Shown here: one piece after another, positions 22,927 to 31,701 of the stretch
Position numbering within the stretch: position 1 is the stretch's first letter
Layout: each line of letters opens with the position of its first letter
Source of the DNA: Rhodospirillales bacterium URHD0017
Lineage (GTDB): Bacteria; Pseudomonadota; Alphaproteobacteria; Reyranellales; Reyranellaceae
DNA length: 64,000 nt
Assembly (NCBI GenBank): GCA_900110395.1
Contig: FODP01000001.1
Location: 310,001-374,000 of the forward strand
Reading direction: 5' to 3'
Notes under the pieces: generated by a model
Databases searched by the model: none
The model's input: the letters and a program-made list of their open reading frames with translations, nothing else
What the model was told of the DNA's origin: nothing
Program-made: the position numbers and the translations under genes

Positions 22927-23571
22927 ATGAAGCTCATCGGTTATTTTCGCTCGTCGGCGGCGTTTCGCGTGCGCATTGCGCTCAACTACAAGGACATCAA
23001 GGTCGAGCATGCCTCCCGCCATCTGCGCAAGGGCGAGCAGGCGGCGCCCGACTATGTCGCGCTCAATCCGCAGAAGCTGGTGCCGGCGCTGGTGCTCGAT
23101 TCCGGGGAGGTGCTGACCCAGTCGCTGGCCATCCTGGAATATCTCGAGGAGACGCATCCCGAGCCGCCGCTGCTGCCCAAGGATCCGGTCGGCCGTGCCC
23201 GCGTGCGCGCGCTGTCGCTGATCGTGTCGGCCGACGTCCATCCCATCCAGAACCTGCGGGTCATGGGATACCTGCGCGAAAAATTCGGCCAGACGGAGGA
23301 GAGCGCCTTCACCTGGTCGCGCCATTGGATCGAGACCGGCTTCGAGGCCTACGAAGCCACCATCGCCAAGGACCCAAAGACCGGTGCCTTCAGCCACGGC
23401 GACACGCCGACCTTCGCCGATCTCTGCCTGGCGCCGCAGGTCTTCAATGCCGCCCGCTTCAAGGTCGACATGGCGCGCTATCCGACCATCCAGCGTATTC
23501 ATGCCGCCTGCATGCAGCATCCCGCCTTCGACGCCGCCCAACCGTCCAAGCAGCCGGACGCCGAACCGTGA
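22927..23571 (+). CDS. maiA: Maleylacetoacetate isomerase (zeta-class GST)
   Basis: 214 residues. Isomerises maleylacetoacetate to fumarylacetoacetate with glutathione. N-terminal thioredoxin-like domain: LIGYFRSSAAFRVRIALNYK, where the family SSCS motif reads SSAA, so the Cys is absent but both serines are kept. The cis-Pro/Glu-Ser region is KLVPALVLDSGEVLTQSLAILEYLEE. The C-terminal helical domain has DTPTFADLCLAPQVFNA. Starts at 22927 (GCGGAGG upstream), 29 bases after fahA. The stop overlaps the next start by four bases (GTGA). Confidence 0.94.
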   Translation: MKLIGYFRSSAAFRVRIALNYKDIKVEHASRHLRKGEQAAPDYVALNPQKLVPALVLDSGEVLTQSLAILEYLEETHPEPPLLPKDPVGRARVRALSLIVSADVHPIQNLRVMGYLREKFGQTEESAFTWSRHWIETGFEAYEATIAKDPKTGAFSHGDTPTFADLCLAPQVFNAARFKVDMARYPTIQRIHAACMQHPAFDAAQPSKQPDAEP

Positions 23572-25049
23572 GGAAAAGCGTCATTGCGTTGGTCGCCGTC
23601 GTCGTTCTCGCCGGCGCGGCGGTCGCCGCCGTACCGGTGATCGAGCGGCACGCCGCGGCCAGCATCAAGAGCGAGATCGAGCGCAACGGCACGGCCAAGG
23701 TCGATGAGGTCAGTGTGGGTCTGTTCGCCCGGCGCGCCACGCTGCTGAACCTGAAGTCCAAGACAGCGGCGGAAGAGCTGAACGTCGGACGCTGGCAGGC
23801 GTCGGGACTGGCCTGGCCGATCGGCGAGCTGCTGGCCGGCCGCACACCGTTGGCGGGCTTCCGTTGGGGCGATCCGCTGCAGGCCGACAAGGTCGAGCTC
23901 GAGAACGTGGCTATGGCCGACAAGGCGACCGGCGGCCGATGGAGCATGGATGCGCTCTTGATCGAGGGCCTCGATCTCGCGCGCTACGATGCGGCCTATG
24001 ACGGGATGTTTCGTTTCTCCGTGCTCACCGCTCGCGCCATGGGCGCGCTGACGGTGCGCAGGCTCGAGCAACGCAATACCCGCGTCACCCTGCCGGGCAG
24101 CGGCGAGGCCGTCGGCTTGGCGTCGATCGTCCTGGAAGACTACGTTCGTGGCCTCGTCGCCAAGCTGGCGATCGCCGGGATGGACATCGCCGCAGCCGAG
24201 GGGCAGCCCGCGCAGCTCAGCGTCACCGAGACCAAGGCGACCAAGATCGACTTCAGCCGCACGATCACGGCCATGTCATCCGACAAGTGGTACCCGGGCG
24301 CGCCGTCCGGCCGCATCCATATCGAGACGGCCAAGGCCACGGGTTTTGGCGGCGACCTGTTCAAGCGCTACGGCATCTCGCTCGGCGAGGTGAGCTTTCA
24401 GACAGCCCATGTCAGGGACAAGGTCAGTCGCACGCGCACGCATGTCGAAGGCTTCGTGCTGGCCCCGCCGTTGCGTGGCATCGAAGGCCTGTCGATGCGC
24501 ATGGCCATGCAGTCGATGGGCATCAAGGAAGTGAAGGCCGATTTCGACTGCTACGGCACGGAGGACCAAGGCAAGGGCGAACTGACGCTCGACCGCTGTG
24601 CGCTCACAAGCCCGGGGCTGGGCGAGATCGAGCTTTCGGCGCGCATCGTCAATGCCGATGCGACCTTCTGGAACGCGCTGGACGAAGGCGACATCCTGCT
24701 GCTGCAGGATTCGACGGCAGCGTTGGGCGCGGGCCGGCTGGTGCTGACCGACAAAAGCCTGCTGGAGCGGAGTCTGCGCGCCGTCGCCACCATGACTCGC
24801 CAACCGGTGGCGACACTGCGCGCAGAATGGGCGCGCGACGTGCGCCTCTATCAGCCGGCAGGCGTGCTGATCTCGCAGGCGATGACCCAGCTCCTCGACA
24901 CCGCAGCGCGCTTCGTCGAGCAGGGTGGCACGCTCGTCGTCGAAGCCAGGCCCGACCCGCCGCTCGGCTTCGATCGGCTCGACTACTTGCTGAACCCCGG
25001 CGCGGATCTGGTCAGCGTGCTCGGGCTGAAGGCAACGCTGCTCAAGTAG
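23568..25049 (+). CDS. Membrane-anchored or secreted protein of unknown function at the end of the tyrosine operon, 493 aa
   Basis: GTG start at 23568 overlaps the maiA stop (GTGA), so it is co-translated with the pathway genes. The N-terminus RKSVIALVAVVVLAGAAVAAV is one hydrophobic segment, a signal peptide or anchor. The following 465 residues look like a repetitive periplasmic beta-rich protein with short segments such as LFARRATLLNLKSKTAAEELNV and ELTLDRCALTSPGLGEIEL, reminiscent of AsmA/DUF945-type envelope proteins, but no domain is certain. A single Cys pair (DFDCYG, LDRCAL) may form a disulfide. No catabolic motif is seen, so the link to tyrosine may be only positional. Confidence 0.75.
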   Translation: MRKSVIALVAVVVLAGAAVAAVPVIERHAAASIKSEIERNGTAKVDEVSVGLFARRATLLNLKSKTAAEELNVGRWQASGLAWPIGELLAGRTPLAGFRWGDPLQADKVELENVAMADKATGGRWSMDALLIEGLDLARYDAAYDGMFRFSVLTARAMGALTVRRLEQRNTRVTLPGSGEAVGLASIVLEDYVRGLVAKLAIAGMDIAAAEGQPAQLSVTETKATKIDFSRTITAMSSDKWYPGAPSGRIHIETAKATGFGGDLFKRYGISLGEVSFQTAHVRDKVSRTRTHVEGFVLAPPLRGIEGLSMRMAMQSMGIKEVKADFDCYGTEDQGKGELTLDRCALTSPGLGEIELSARIVNADATFWNALDEGDILLLQDSTAALGAGRLVLTDKSLLERSLRAVATMTRQPVATLRAEWARDVRLYQPAGVLISQAMTQLLDTAARFVEQGGTLVVEARPDPPLGFDRLDYLLNPGADLVSVLGLKATLLK

Positions 25050-25074
25050 CGAAGCGCGGACCCCGCCCGCGGTC

Positions 25075-25857
25075 TCAGCCCTGGCCCTTGCGCGCGTCGG
25101 CGATCAGCTGCTTCAGCGCGGCGGCGTCAACGGCGCCGGGCACGAACTGCTTGCCGATCACGAAGGCCGGCGTGCCGCGCACGCCGAGCGCGCTCGCCAG
25201 CGCCATGTTGCGGTCGATGATCGCCTTCAGCTTGGGATCTTCCATGTCCTTCTCGAGCTGGGCGCGGTCGATGCCGACGCCGACCGCGATCTCGAGGATC
25301 TTGTCGCGGTCGAGCTTGCCGGTAAATTCCATCAGCGCGTTGTGCAGCGGCAGGTGCTTGCCCTGCTTGGCCGAGGCCAAGGCGGCGAGGGCCGCGATCT
25401 TCGAGGCCTCGCCCAGAATCGGGATGTCCTTGTAGATGATCTTCACCTTGCCGTCGGCGCCCGCCGCCGACTTCACCGCCTGATAGGCGCGCTTGCAGTA
25501 CGGGCACTGGTAGTCGTTGAACTCGACGATGACGACATCGCCGTTGGGATTGCCGCCGACCGGACTGTCGGGATCGCGATAGAGCTCGGCCTGGTTCTCG
25601 GTCACGCCCTTCTGGGCAACCGCGTCGCGCTGGCTGTCCTGCTTGCGCTCGAGCTCCTGCATGGCATCGACCAGCACTTCGGGATTGGCCATCAGATAGG
25701 CGCGGATCGACTTGCCGAGCTCGGCCTGGTCGGCCGTGAGCGGCATGGCCGAGGCGGCCGGCGCGGCGGCGAGACGGCGCGGCGATGTCGCGGTGGCGGC
25801 GACGACGGCGCCGGCGAGCACCAGGCCGCCGCAGACAGTGAGAAGGAGCCAACGCAT
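25075..25857 (-). CDS. DsbA-family periplasmic thiol:disulfide oxidoreductase
   Basis: 260 residues starting at 25857 (MRWLLLTVCGGLVLAGAVVA, signal or anchor, with GGAG ribosome site); the frame's further 5' extension overlaps the M48 gene and is not used. Thioredoxin fold with active site NDYQCPYCKRAYQAV (CPYC) at about residue 137 and cis-Pro in VRGTPAFVIG. A helical N-terminal segment (ELGKSIRAYLMANPEVLVDAMQELERKQ) is typical of the Com1/ScsC-like subgroup, which may trimerise and isomerise disulfides. Overlaps no neighbour; 14 bases downstream of the M48 protease gene on the same strand, so probably one operon. Confidence 0.92.
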   Translation of the reverse strand: MRWLLLTVCGGLVLAGAVVAATATSPRRLAAAPAASAMPLTADQAELGKSIRAYLMANPEVLVDAMQELERKQDSQRDAVAQKGVTENQAELYRDPDSPVGGNPNGDVVIVEFNDYQCPYCKRAYQAVKSAAGADGKVKIIYKDIPILGEASKIAALAALASAKQGKHLPLHNALMEFTGKLDRDKILEIAVGVGIDRAQLEKDMEDPKLKAIIDRNMALASALGVRGTPAFVIGKQFVPGAVDAAALKQLIADARKGQG

Positions 25858-25871
25858 GATGATCTCCGGAA

Positions 25872-27257
25872 CTAGCGGCGGGGCCGCGTGCTGATATAGG
25901 CCTTCAGGTCCTGGGCGCGCTGCCAGGCCGGCGTGCCGGCCTGCAGCTGTCGGGTGGCGGCGTCGGCATGGGTCGCCGCCTCGGATTTGTTGCCTCGTAT
26001 TGCCGCCATCTCGGCGCGCGCCAGCGAGGTCATGCCGGGATTGTTCAGCTTGGAATAGCCTTCGGCCATCATGCGCCACAGGTCGAAGCTGCCGGGCTCC
26101 TGCTGCGAGGCAAGCTCGAGGTTGCGCACCGCCTCACGGTCGTTGTCGGTATTGTTGGTGGCAAGCAGGGCGCGGGCGAAGTCGACCTTGATCAGGCCCG
26201 AGCTCGGCAGCAGCTGGGCGGCCTTGCGGTACGAGAGCACCGCCTCGGCAGAGCGGCCGTTGTCGTACAGCATCTGGCCGCGCACCTCGTGGAAGTAGGG
26301 ATCGTTCGGATATTCCTTGATCAGCCCGTCGATGCCGAGCAAGGCCGAACCCAGCGCGCCCTTGCGGTACCAGGCGATGGCGCGGGCATAGCGCGCCGGC
26401 ACCGAGCGGTCGGCTTCGGCGAAGCGCGCCAATGCGGTCTCGGGCGTGACGAAGCCCATCAGCTTGGCCACCATGCGGTGGTGCATGTTGAGGTTCTGCG
26501 TCGTATCCGGCGTGTTGACGTAGGGCGACTGCGCCGCCGCCTGCTCGAAGGCGCTGATGCGCTCCGGCGTCAGCGGATGGGTCGTCAGGTAGGGATCGCG
26601 CCGGTTGATCTGCAGGCGCTCTTCCTTCTGCAGGATTTTCAGGAAGTCGATCGTGCCCTTGGGCGATTGGCCAGTGCGCTGCAGGTAGCTCATCGCCGCC
26701 TGGTCGGCGGCGCTTTCCTGCGTCTGGGTGTAGTGCAGGAACGACATCAGCGAGCCCGGCGCCTTGGGGCCGCCGCCCACGCCGCCGGTCGAGCCGCCGC
26801 CGCGGCCCATGCCGCTGCCCGACACCGCACCGCCCGCCATGGCGCCCGCGCCCAGGATCGCCTCGAGGATCTGCAGGGTCGTGAGGTTACGCAGCTCCTC
26901 CTGCATGCGTGCGAGATGGCCGCCGGCAATGTGGCCGCTTTCATGGGCCATGACGCCGATCAGCTGGTTCGGCGTTTCAGTCCGCATGATCAGGCCGGTG
27001 TTGATGAAGATGCGCTGGCCACCGGCCACGAAAGCGTTGAGCGAGTTGTCCTGGACGATCATGATCTCGATCGCGTTGGGATCGAGCCCGGCCGCCCGCC
27101 AGACCGGCACGGTCAGCGCGCGAATGTTGTTCTCGATCTCGGCGTCGCGGATGAGATTGAGTCGTTGACCTTGCTGCGCGCGCGCGGCACCAAGCGGCGC
27201 CAGCGCGAAGAGCGCCAGGGAGAAGAGGGTGATGATGCGTTTGAACACGGGCGGCAC
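25872..27257 (-). CDS. M48-family periplasmic metalloprotease with TPR repeats (BepA-like)
   Basis: 461 residues with a signal peptide (MPPVFKRIITLFSLALFALAPLGAARAQ). Zinc protease motif MAHESGHIAGGH (HExxH as HESGH) at about residue 104, third-ligand region QTQESAADQAAMSYLQRTG, and a Gly-rich loop GSGMGRGGGSTGGVGGG between. The C-terminal half has TPR-like repeats (GRSAEAVLSYRKAAQLLPSS, YSKLNNPGMTSLARAEMAA). Related proteases (BepA/YfgC) act on outer-membrane protein assembly. Upstream of and co-directional with the DsbA gene, which fits an envelope quality-control pair. Confidence 0.92.
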   Translation of the reverse strand: MPPVFKRIITLFSLALFALAPLGAARAQQGQRLNLIRDAEIENNIRALTVPVWRAAGLDPNAIEIMIVQDNSLNAFVAGGQRIFINTGLIMRTETPNQLIGVMAHESGHIAGGHLARMQEELRNLTTLQILEAILGAGAMAGGAVSGSGMGRGGGSTGGVGGGPKAPGSLMSFLHYTQTQESAADQAAMSYLQRTGQSPKGTIDFLKILQKEERLQINRRDPYLTTHPLTPERISAFEQAAAQSPYVNTPDTTQNLNMHHRMVAKLMGFVTPETALARFAEADRSVPARYARAIAWYRKGALGSALLGIDGLIKEYPNDPYFHEVRGQMLYDNGRSAEAVLSYRKAAQLLPSSGLIKVDFARALLATNNTDNDREAVRNLELASQQEPGSFDLWRMMAEGYSKLNNPGMTSLARAEMAAIRGNKSEAATHADAATRQLQAGTPAWQRAQDLKAYISTRPRR

Positions 27258-27273
27258 GGTCTCTGGGCAGGCT

Positions 27274-28620
27274 ATGAACGCAAAGCGGCCGCGTCAATCG
27301 CGCACCTCCCCGGTGCGGCACGCCGTGGCGCTGGCCGGCCTGTTTTTGCTGGCAGCTTGTGGCAGAAGTGAGACGGACCGCGAGGGCGAGGCGGCCGCCC
27401 AGGCCGCCAATCCGGCCGGCCTGTCACCGGGCAAGGGTGGTCTATCCCGCGTCATCGCCGACAGCGTCAGTTCGCCTTTTTCCGCTGTCGCCGCCGACGA
27501 AAGCCGTGCCGCCGAGGTCGGCCGCGACATCCTGCTGGCCGGCGGAAATGCCGCCGATGCGGCCGTCGCCATGTACTTCGCCATGGCTGTCACCCTGCCG
27601 TCGGCTGCGAGCCTCGGCGCCTCGGGTGCCTGTATTGTCCACAACGACAAGACCAAGGCCGCCGAAGCCTTCGTCTTTCCGCCGATCACCGCCCCGGGCA
27701 CCATCGGCGGCCAGCCCTTCACCGTGCCATCGGGCGTGCGCGCCATCACCCTGATGCATGTCCGTCATGGCTCGCTGCGCTGGGAGGCGACCGTGTCGCC
27801 GGCCGAACGGCTGGCGCGTTTCGGCGTCCCGGTCTCGCGCGCCCTGTCGCGCGACCTGCAGACCAGCGGCGCGATGCTGGGCGGTCGCGCCTTTGGCGGC
27901 GGTGCGCTGACCGAAGGCAGTACGCTGACCCAGCCTGAGCTTGCCGGCACCCTGGGCGCGATCCGCCAACGCGGTGGCGCTGATTTCTTCCAGGGCCAGC
28001 TCGCTCGCACGATGTCAGAGCAGATGGGCGGTAGCCTGACGGTCGAGGCATTGCGCGCCGCGGTGCCGCAGGCAAGCGCGCCGATGATGGAGAGCTATGG
28101 CATGCGACGCCGGGTCTACGTCGCGCCGGCGCCGGCCGCCGGTGCCTCGGCACTGGCTGGTTTCAAAGGGCAGGCGCCGAGTGGGCCGACGCCCGCGGAT
28201 TCCGGCGGCTTTGCCGGCCTCGCTGCCGTCGACGGCAAGGCGGGTGCTGCAGCCTGCGCCCTGTCGATGGGCCAGACCTTCGGTGCCCGCGCGGTCGTGC
28301 CCGGCTTCGGCGTGCTGCTGGGGGCGCCATCGCCGCAAGCCGGTTCGGTCAGTCCGGTGATCATCGCCAATCCCGGCAACGGCGAGTTTTCCTTCGTCGG
28401 CGCCGGCGGTGGCGCGGCGACGGCGGCGCAGGCGACCGGCTATGTGGCGTACGCCACCATCGAGAGGGACCAGCCGCTTGCCAATGTCTTGGCGTCACGC
28501 GGCGGGCAGGGCGGCTGGGTCAACGCCATCGCCTGCCCCTCGGGCCTGCGCGGCAGTGGCGCGAGCTGCCGCGCCGTCATGGATCCGGCCGGCGCTGGAT
28601 TGGCGCTGACTGCCCGCTGA
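27274..28620 (+). CDS. Gamma-glutamyltranspeptidase-like lipoprotein, probably inactive
   Basis: 448 residues, divergent from the M48 gene. The start at 27274 (MNAKRPRQSRTSPVRHAVAL) leads into lipobox LAAC, so it is a predicted lipoprotein. GGT homology includes EVGRDILLAGGNAADAAVAMYFAMAVTLPSAASLGASG and GALTEGSTLTQPELAGTL. Two catalytic signatures are missing: the substrate Arg of the usual DFRExAP block (here VFPPITAP) and the nucleophilic Thr that should follow Asp309, where the sequence is DSGGFAGLAAVD. It is also about 100 residues shorter than typical enzymes. Autoprocessing and transpeptidation are therefore unlikely; a binding or scaffold role is possible. Confidence 0.75.
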   Translation: MNAKRPRQSRTSPVRHAVALAGLFLLAACGRSETDREGEAAAQAANPAGLSPGKGGLSRVIADSVSSPFSAVAADESRAAEVGRDILLAGGNAADAAVAMYFAMAVTLPSAASLGASGACIVHNDKTKAAEAFVFPPITAPGTIGGQPFTVPSGVRAITLMHVRHGSLRWEATVSPAERLARFGVPVSRALSRDLQTSGAMLGGRAFGGGALTEGSTLTQPELAGTLGAIRQRGGADFFQGQLARTMSEQMGGSLTVEALRAAVPQASAPMMESYGMRRRVYVAPAPAAGASALAGFKGQAPSGPTPADSGGFAGLAAVDGKAGAAACALSMGQTFGARAVVPGFGVLLGAPSPQAGSVSPVIIANPGNGEFSFVGAGGGAATAAQATGYVAYATIERDQPLANVLASRGGQGGWVNAIACPSGLRGSGASCRAVMDPAGAGLALTAR

Positions 28621-28626
28621 CGAACC

Positions 28627-29778
28627 ATGTCGGGCAAGCTCTCGCGCCGCGGCGGTGCGGTCGATCCGTTCATCGTCATGGATGTCATGGCGGCTGCTGC
28701 CGAGAAGGAAGCGGCGGGCGATACCGTCATCCATCTGGAAGTCGGTCAGCCCAGCACGCCGGCGCCCAAGGGGGCGCTTGCCGCGGCCCACGCCGCCCTC
28801 GACAGCGATCGCATCGGCTATGTCGCGGCCCTGGGCATTCCAGCACTGCGCGAGCGCATCGCGCGGCACTATCGCGAGGCCTACAAGACGGAGGTGTCGC
28901 CCGAGCGCGTGATCGTGACGACCGGCTCGTCGGGCGGCTTCCCGCTCGCCTTTCTCGCGAGCTTCGACGCCGGCGACCGCGTCGCGCTCGCCGCCCCCGG
29001 CTATCCCGCCTATCGCAACATCCTGACGGCCCTCAATCTCGAGGCGGTCGACCTGCCGACGTCGGCCGCCGACCTCTTTCAGCCCACGGTCGAGGCGCTG
29101 AAGAAGGCGGGACGCATCGACGGCCTGATCGTGGCGAGCCCGTCCAATCCAACCGGCACGATGGTCGGGCATGCCGAGATGAAGGCTCTGGCGAACTGGT
29201 GCGCCGAGTACGGCGTGCGACTGATCTCCGACGAGATCTACCACGGCATCGTCTACGAGGGCGACACGGTGTCGGCGGTCGAGGTCTCGGACCAGGCCAT
29301 CGTCGTCAACAGCTTCTCGAAATACTTTTCAATGACAGGCTGGCGCGTCGGTTGGCTGGTGGTGCCGCAGGAGCTGGTGCGGCCGATCGAGCGGCTGGCC
29401 CAGAACTTCTTCATCTCAGTGCCCACCCTCAGCCAGCACGCGGCGCTCGCCGCCTTCGAGTGCCGCGACGAGCTCGACGGCCACGTGCGCCGCTACCGCC
29501 GCAACCGCGACCTCCTACTGGCCGGCCTGCCCGAGGCAGGCTTCGACCGTTTCGCCCCGGCCGAGGGTGCGTTCTACCTCTACTGTGACGTCGCCCATCT
29601 CACCAACGACAGCCGCGACTTTTGCAAGCGCATGCTCGCCGAGACGGGCGTCGCGACCACGCCCGGCGTCGACTTCGACCGCGCCCGCGGCGCCGGCACG
29701 CTGCGCATCTCCTTCGCGGGCTCGACCGCCGAGATGGACGAGGCGGTGCGACGGCTGAAAGCCTGGCGGCGCGCATGA
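28627..29778 (+). CDS. Pyridoxal-phosphate-dependent class I/II aminotransferase
   Basis: 383 residues, aspartate/aromatic aminotransferase fold. Motifs: VIHLEVGQPSTPAPKGAL near the N-terminus, VTTGSSGGFPLAF (PLP phosphate), SPSNPTGTMV, LISDEIYHGIVYEG (Asp/Tyr contacts), the PLP lysine in VNSFSKYFSMTGWRVGWLV, and the carboxylate-binding Arg in GTLRISFAG. The substrate is not identifiable; aromatic, aspartate or alanine specificity are all possible. Starts 6 bases after the GGT-like gene and overlaps the next gene (ATGA). Confidence 0.93.
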   Translation: MSGKLSRRGGAVDPFIVMDVMAAAAEKEAAGDTVIHLEVGQPSTPAPKGALAAAHAALDSDRIGYVAALGIPALRERIARHYREAYKTEVSPERVIVTTGSSGGFPLAFLASFDAGDRVALAAPGYPAYRNILTALNLEAVDLPTSAADLFQPTVEALKKAGRIDGLIVASPSNPTGTMVGHAEMKALANWCAEYGVRLISDEIYHGIVYEGDTVSAVEVSDQAIVVNSFSKYFSMTGWRVGWLVVPQELVRPIERLAQNFFISVPTLSQHAALAAFECRDELDGHVRRYRRNRDLLLAGLPEAGFDRFAPAEGAFYLYCDVAHLTNDSRDFCKRMLAETGVATTPGVDFDRARGAGTLRISFAGSTAEMDEAVRRLKAWRRA

Positions 29779-30761
29779 GGCTGGTGGCTGCCGTCCTCTC
29801 GTTGCTGGTGGTCTCTCCGGCGTTCGCGCAGAGCGGTCCGAGCTTCGACTGTGCCAAGGCCGACAACGCCATCGACCGCACGATCTGCAAGGAGCCTGAG
29901 CTCGCCAAGGCCGACCGGGAGATGGCTGCGGTCTACGGGGCCCTCCTGGGCAAGTTGAATGCCGTTGCCAAAGACGAACTGGTAAAGGACCAGGCGGGCT
30001 GGATCGCCGGTCGCAATCAGGGCTGCAAGATCGATCCCCAGGGCCCGGTGTCCTGCCTGAAGAGCCGTTACGCGCTGCGCATAGCCACGCTCCGCGCCTA
30101 CGGAGACGGGAGCTATCCCTTCATCAGCGAACACTCGCTGATAAAGGCTGGTAAGTTGGGCGCGATCGCCTGGTCCTACGACATCAGCTACCCGCGCTTC
30201 GACGGCACGACTGCCGACTTCTCCGCCCTCAATGCGCGATTTTCAGATGAGGCAAAGAAGGCCGCCAGCAATGCCACACCCAACGCCGATGCCGGACCCG
30301 AGCGTAAGCAAGAATGGACCTACAGCCAGAGCTTCGGGGTTAAGAGGGCACCCGGCAGGAATACCGCAACAGTAGCTATGACATTTTGGGGTTACAGCGG
30401 CGGCGCCCACGGTTACGGCGCCACGCACTGCACTCTGGTCGACCTGCGCACGGGAAAGGCGGTCGGGCCACAAGGTGTGTTTGCGCCGGGAGAGCAGTGG
30501 CTGCGAGCGATGAGCCAGCTCGTCAGCGCCGACCTCAAGAAGCAGTTCGTCGACAAGCCCGGCTTCGACGAGGCGCTCGAGCCCGCCAAGCTTGCCAAGC
30601 TGTTGAGCGACGCCGGCCGCTATTGCTGGACCGCCGACGGACTCGACGTCATCTTCAATGCTTACGATGTCGGACCCTATTCGTCGGGTCCGTACGATGT
30701 CGAAATCGCCTACGACAGGCTGAAGCCGCTCCTGCGCCCCGATGGACCGATTGCCCGTTAA
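29775..30761 (+). CDS. Secreted LprI-like/DUF3298 protein, paralogue 1
   Basis: 328 residues from ATG 29775 (overlaps the aminotransferase stop as ATGA). Signal peptide MRLVAAVLSLLVVSPAFAQ. The LprI/DUF1311-like N-domain contains FDCAKADNAIDRTICKEPEL, with paired cysteines, and VSCLKSRY. The C-terminal part has the YPFISEHSLIKAGK, SYDISYPRF, and GAHGYGATHCTLVDLRTGK blocks of the DUF3298/RsiV-type fold. LprI-type proteins include lysozyme-inhibitor-like members; the substrate here is unknown. A tandem paralogue follows with its start inside the end of this gene. Confidence 0.82.
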   Translation: MRLVAAVLSLLVVSPAFAQSGPSFDCAKADNAIDRTICKEPELAKADREMAAVYGALLGKLNAVAKDELVKDQAGWIAGRNQGCKIDPQGPVSCLKSRYALRIATLRAYGDGSYPFISEHSLIKAGKLGAIAWSYDISYPRFDGTTADFSALNARFSDEAKKAASNATPNADAGPERKQEWTYSQSFGVKRAPGRNTATVAMTFWGYSGGAHGYGATHCTLVDLRTGKAVGPQGVFAPGEQWLRAMSQLVSADLKKQFVDKPGFDEALEPAKLAKLLSDAGRYCWTADGLDVIFNAYDVGPYSSGPYDVEIAYDRLKPLLRPDGPIAR

Positions 30762-31701
30762 CCGTTGCGCTCTCGCCGGCGTATTTCTCTTCGGACTGGC
30801 CGCCACGGCGCTGGCGCAGGGGCCATCGCGCCTGGATTGCGCCAAGGCGGCGACGCCGATCGAGCGCGCGATCTGCGCCAAGCCCGAGCTTGCCGCCATC
30901 GATCGCAAGATGGCCGCAGCCTATGCCGCGCTCGCTGGCAAGCTCACCGGCGCGGCGAGGGAGCATCTGCTGGCCGACCAGATTCGCTGGCTCGCCAACA
31001 GGGCTGCGGCCTGCGTCGTCGAGCCGGCGGAGACGGAGGAGTGCCTGGAATCACGGGACCGGGATCGCACCGCGCAGCTCGAATGGCTGGGCGAGAGCGC
31101 CTATCCCTTCATCAGCGAACAGGCGTTGGTGAAAGCCGGCAAGGTGCGCGGCATCCCCTACATCATCGACGCGAGCTATCCGCAGTTCGACGGCGGCTCG
31201 GTCGATTTCATTGCCGTGAACCGCCAGCTTGCGTCGGCGGCCAGCGACGCCGCCGACCGGGTCGTGCCCGGCCCGGATGCAGACAATGACGGCGGCAACT
31301 ACAACGGTCCTGCCTGGCGCTATGAGCAGGCTTTTACCCTCTACAAGCCGGGCCCCAACGCCGTTTCCGTCAAGATCAGCTACAACGCCTACGAAGGCGG
31401 CGCACACGGCATCGTTGGCGTCAGCGGCATGCTGGTCGATCTGCGCACCGGCAAGGCGGTCGGGCCAGACGGCGTGTTCCTGCCGAATTCCAACTGGCTC
31501 CGGGAGTTGACGCGCATCGCGAGCGCCGACATCAACACCCCCAACCTCGCCGACATCCTGAAGCAGCCGAATCGCTACGTCTTCCTCGAGGATCGCCTGG
31601 AACTTTCGTTCAATCAGTATGAAGGCGGTCCGTACACCGTCGAAATCCCCTACGACAGGATTCGGTCGATGCTGCGCGTCGATGGGCCAGTGCCGCGATG
31701 A
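30742..31701 (+). CDS. Secreted LprI-like/DUF3298 protein, paralogue 2
   Basis: 319 residues. The start overlaps the previous gene by 20 bases in a different frame. It repeats the architecture of its neighbour: signal peptide ending TALAQ, LDCAKAATPIERAICAKPEL, ECLESRDRDRTAQLEWLGE, SAYPFISEQALVKAGK, NAYEGGAHGIVGVSGMLVDL, and end IRSMLRVDGPVPR (matching LKPLLRPDGPIAR). A local tandem duplication is clear, with strong divergence in the middle, so the two may have split functions. The Rid gene follows with an ATGA overlap. Confidence 0.82.
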   Translation: MDRLPVNRCALAGVFLFGLAATALAQGPSRLDCAKAATPIERAICAKPELAAIDRKMAAAYAALAGKLTGAAREHLLADQIRWLANRAAACVVEPAETEECLESRDRDRTAQLEWLGESAYPFISEQALVKAGKVRGIPYIIDASYPQFDGGSVDFIAVNRQLASAASDAADRVVPGPDADNDGGNYNGPAWRYEQAFTLYKPGPNAVSVKISYNAYEGGAHGIVGVSGMLVDLRTGKAVGPDGVFLPNSNWLRELTRIASADINTPNLADILKQPNRYVFLEDRLELSFNQYEGGPYTVEIPYDRIRSMLRVDGPVPR

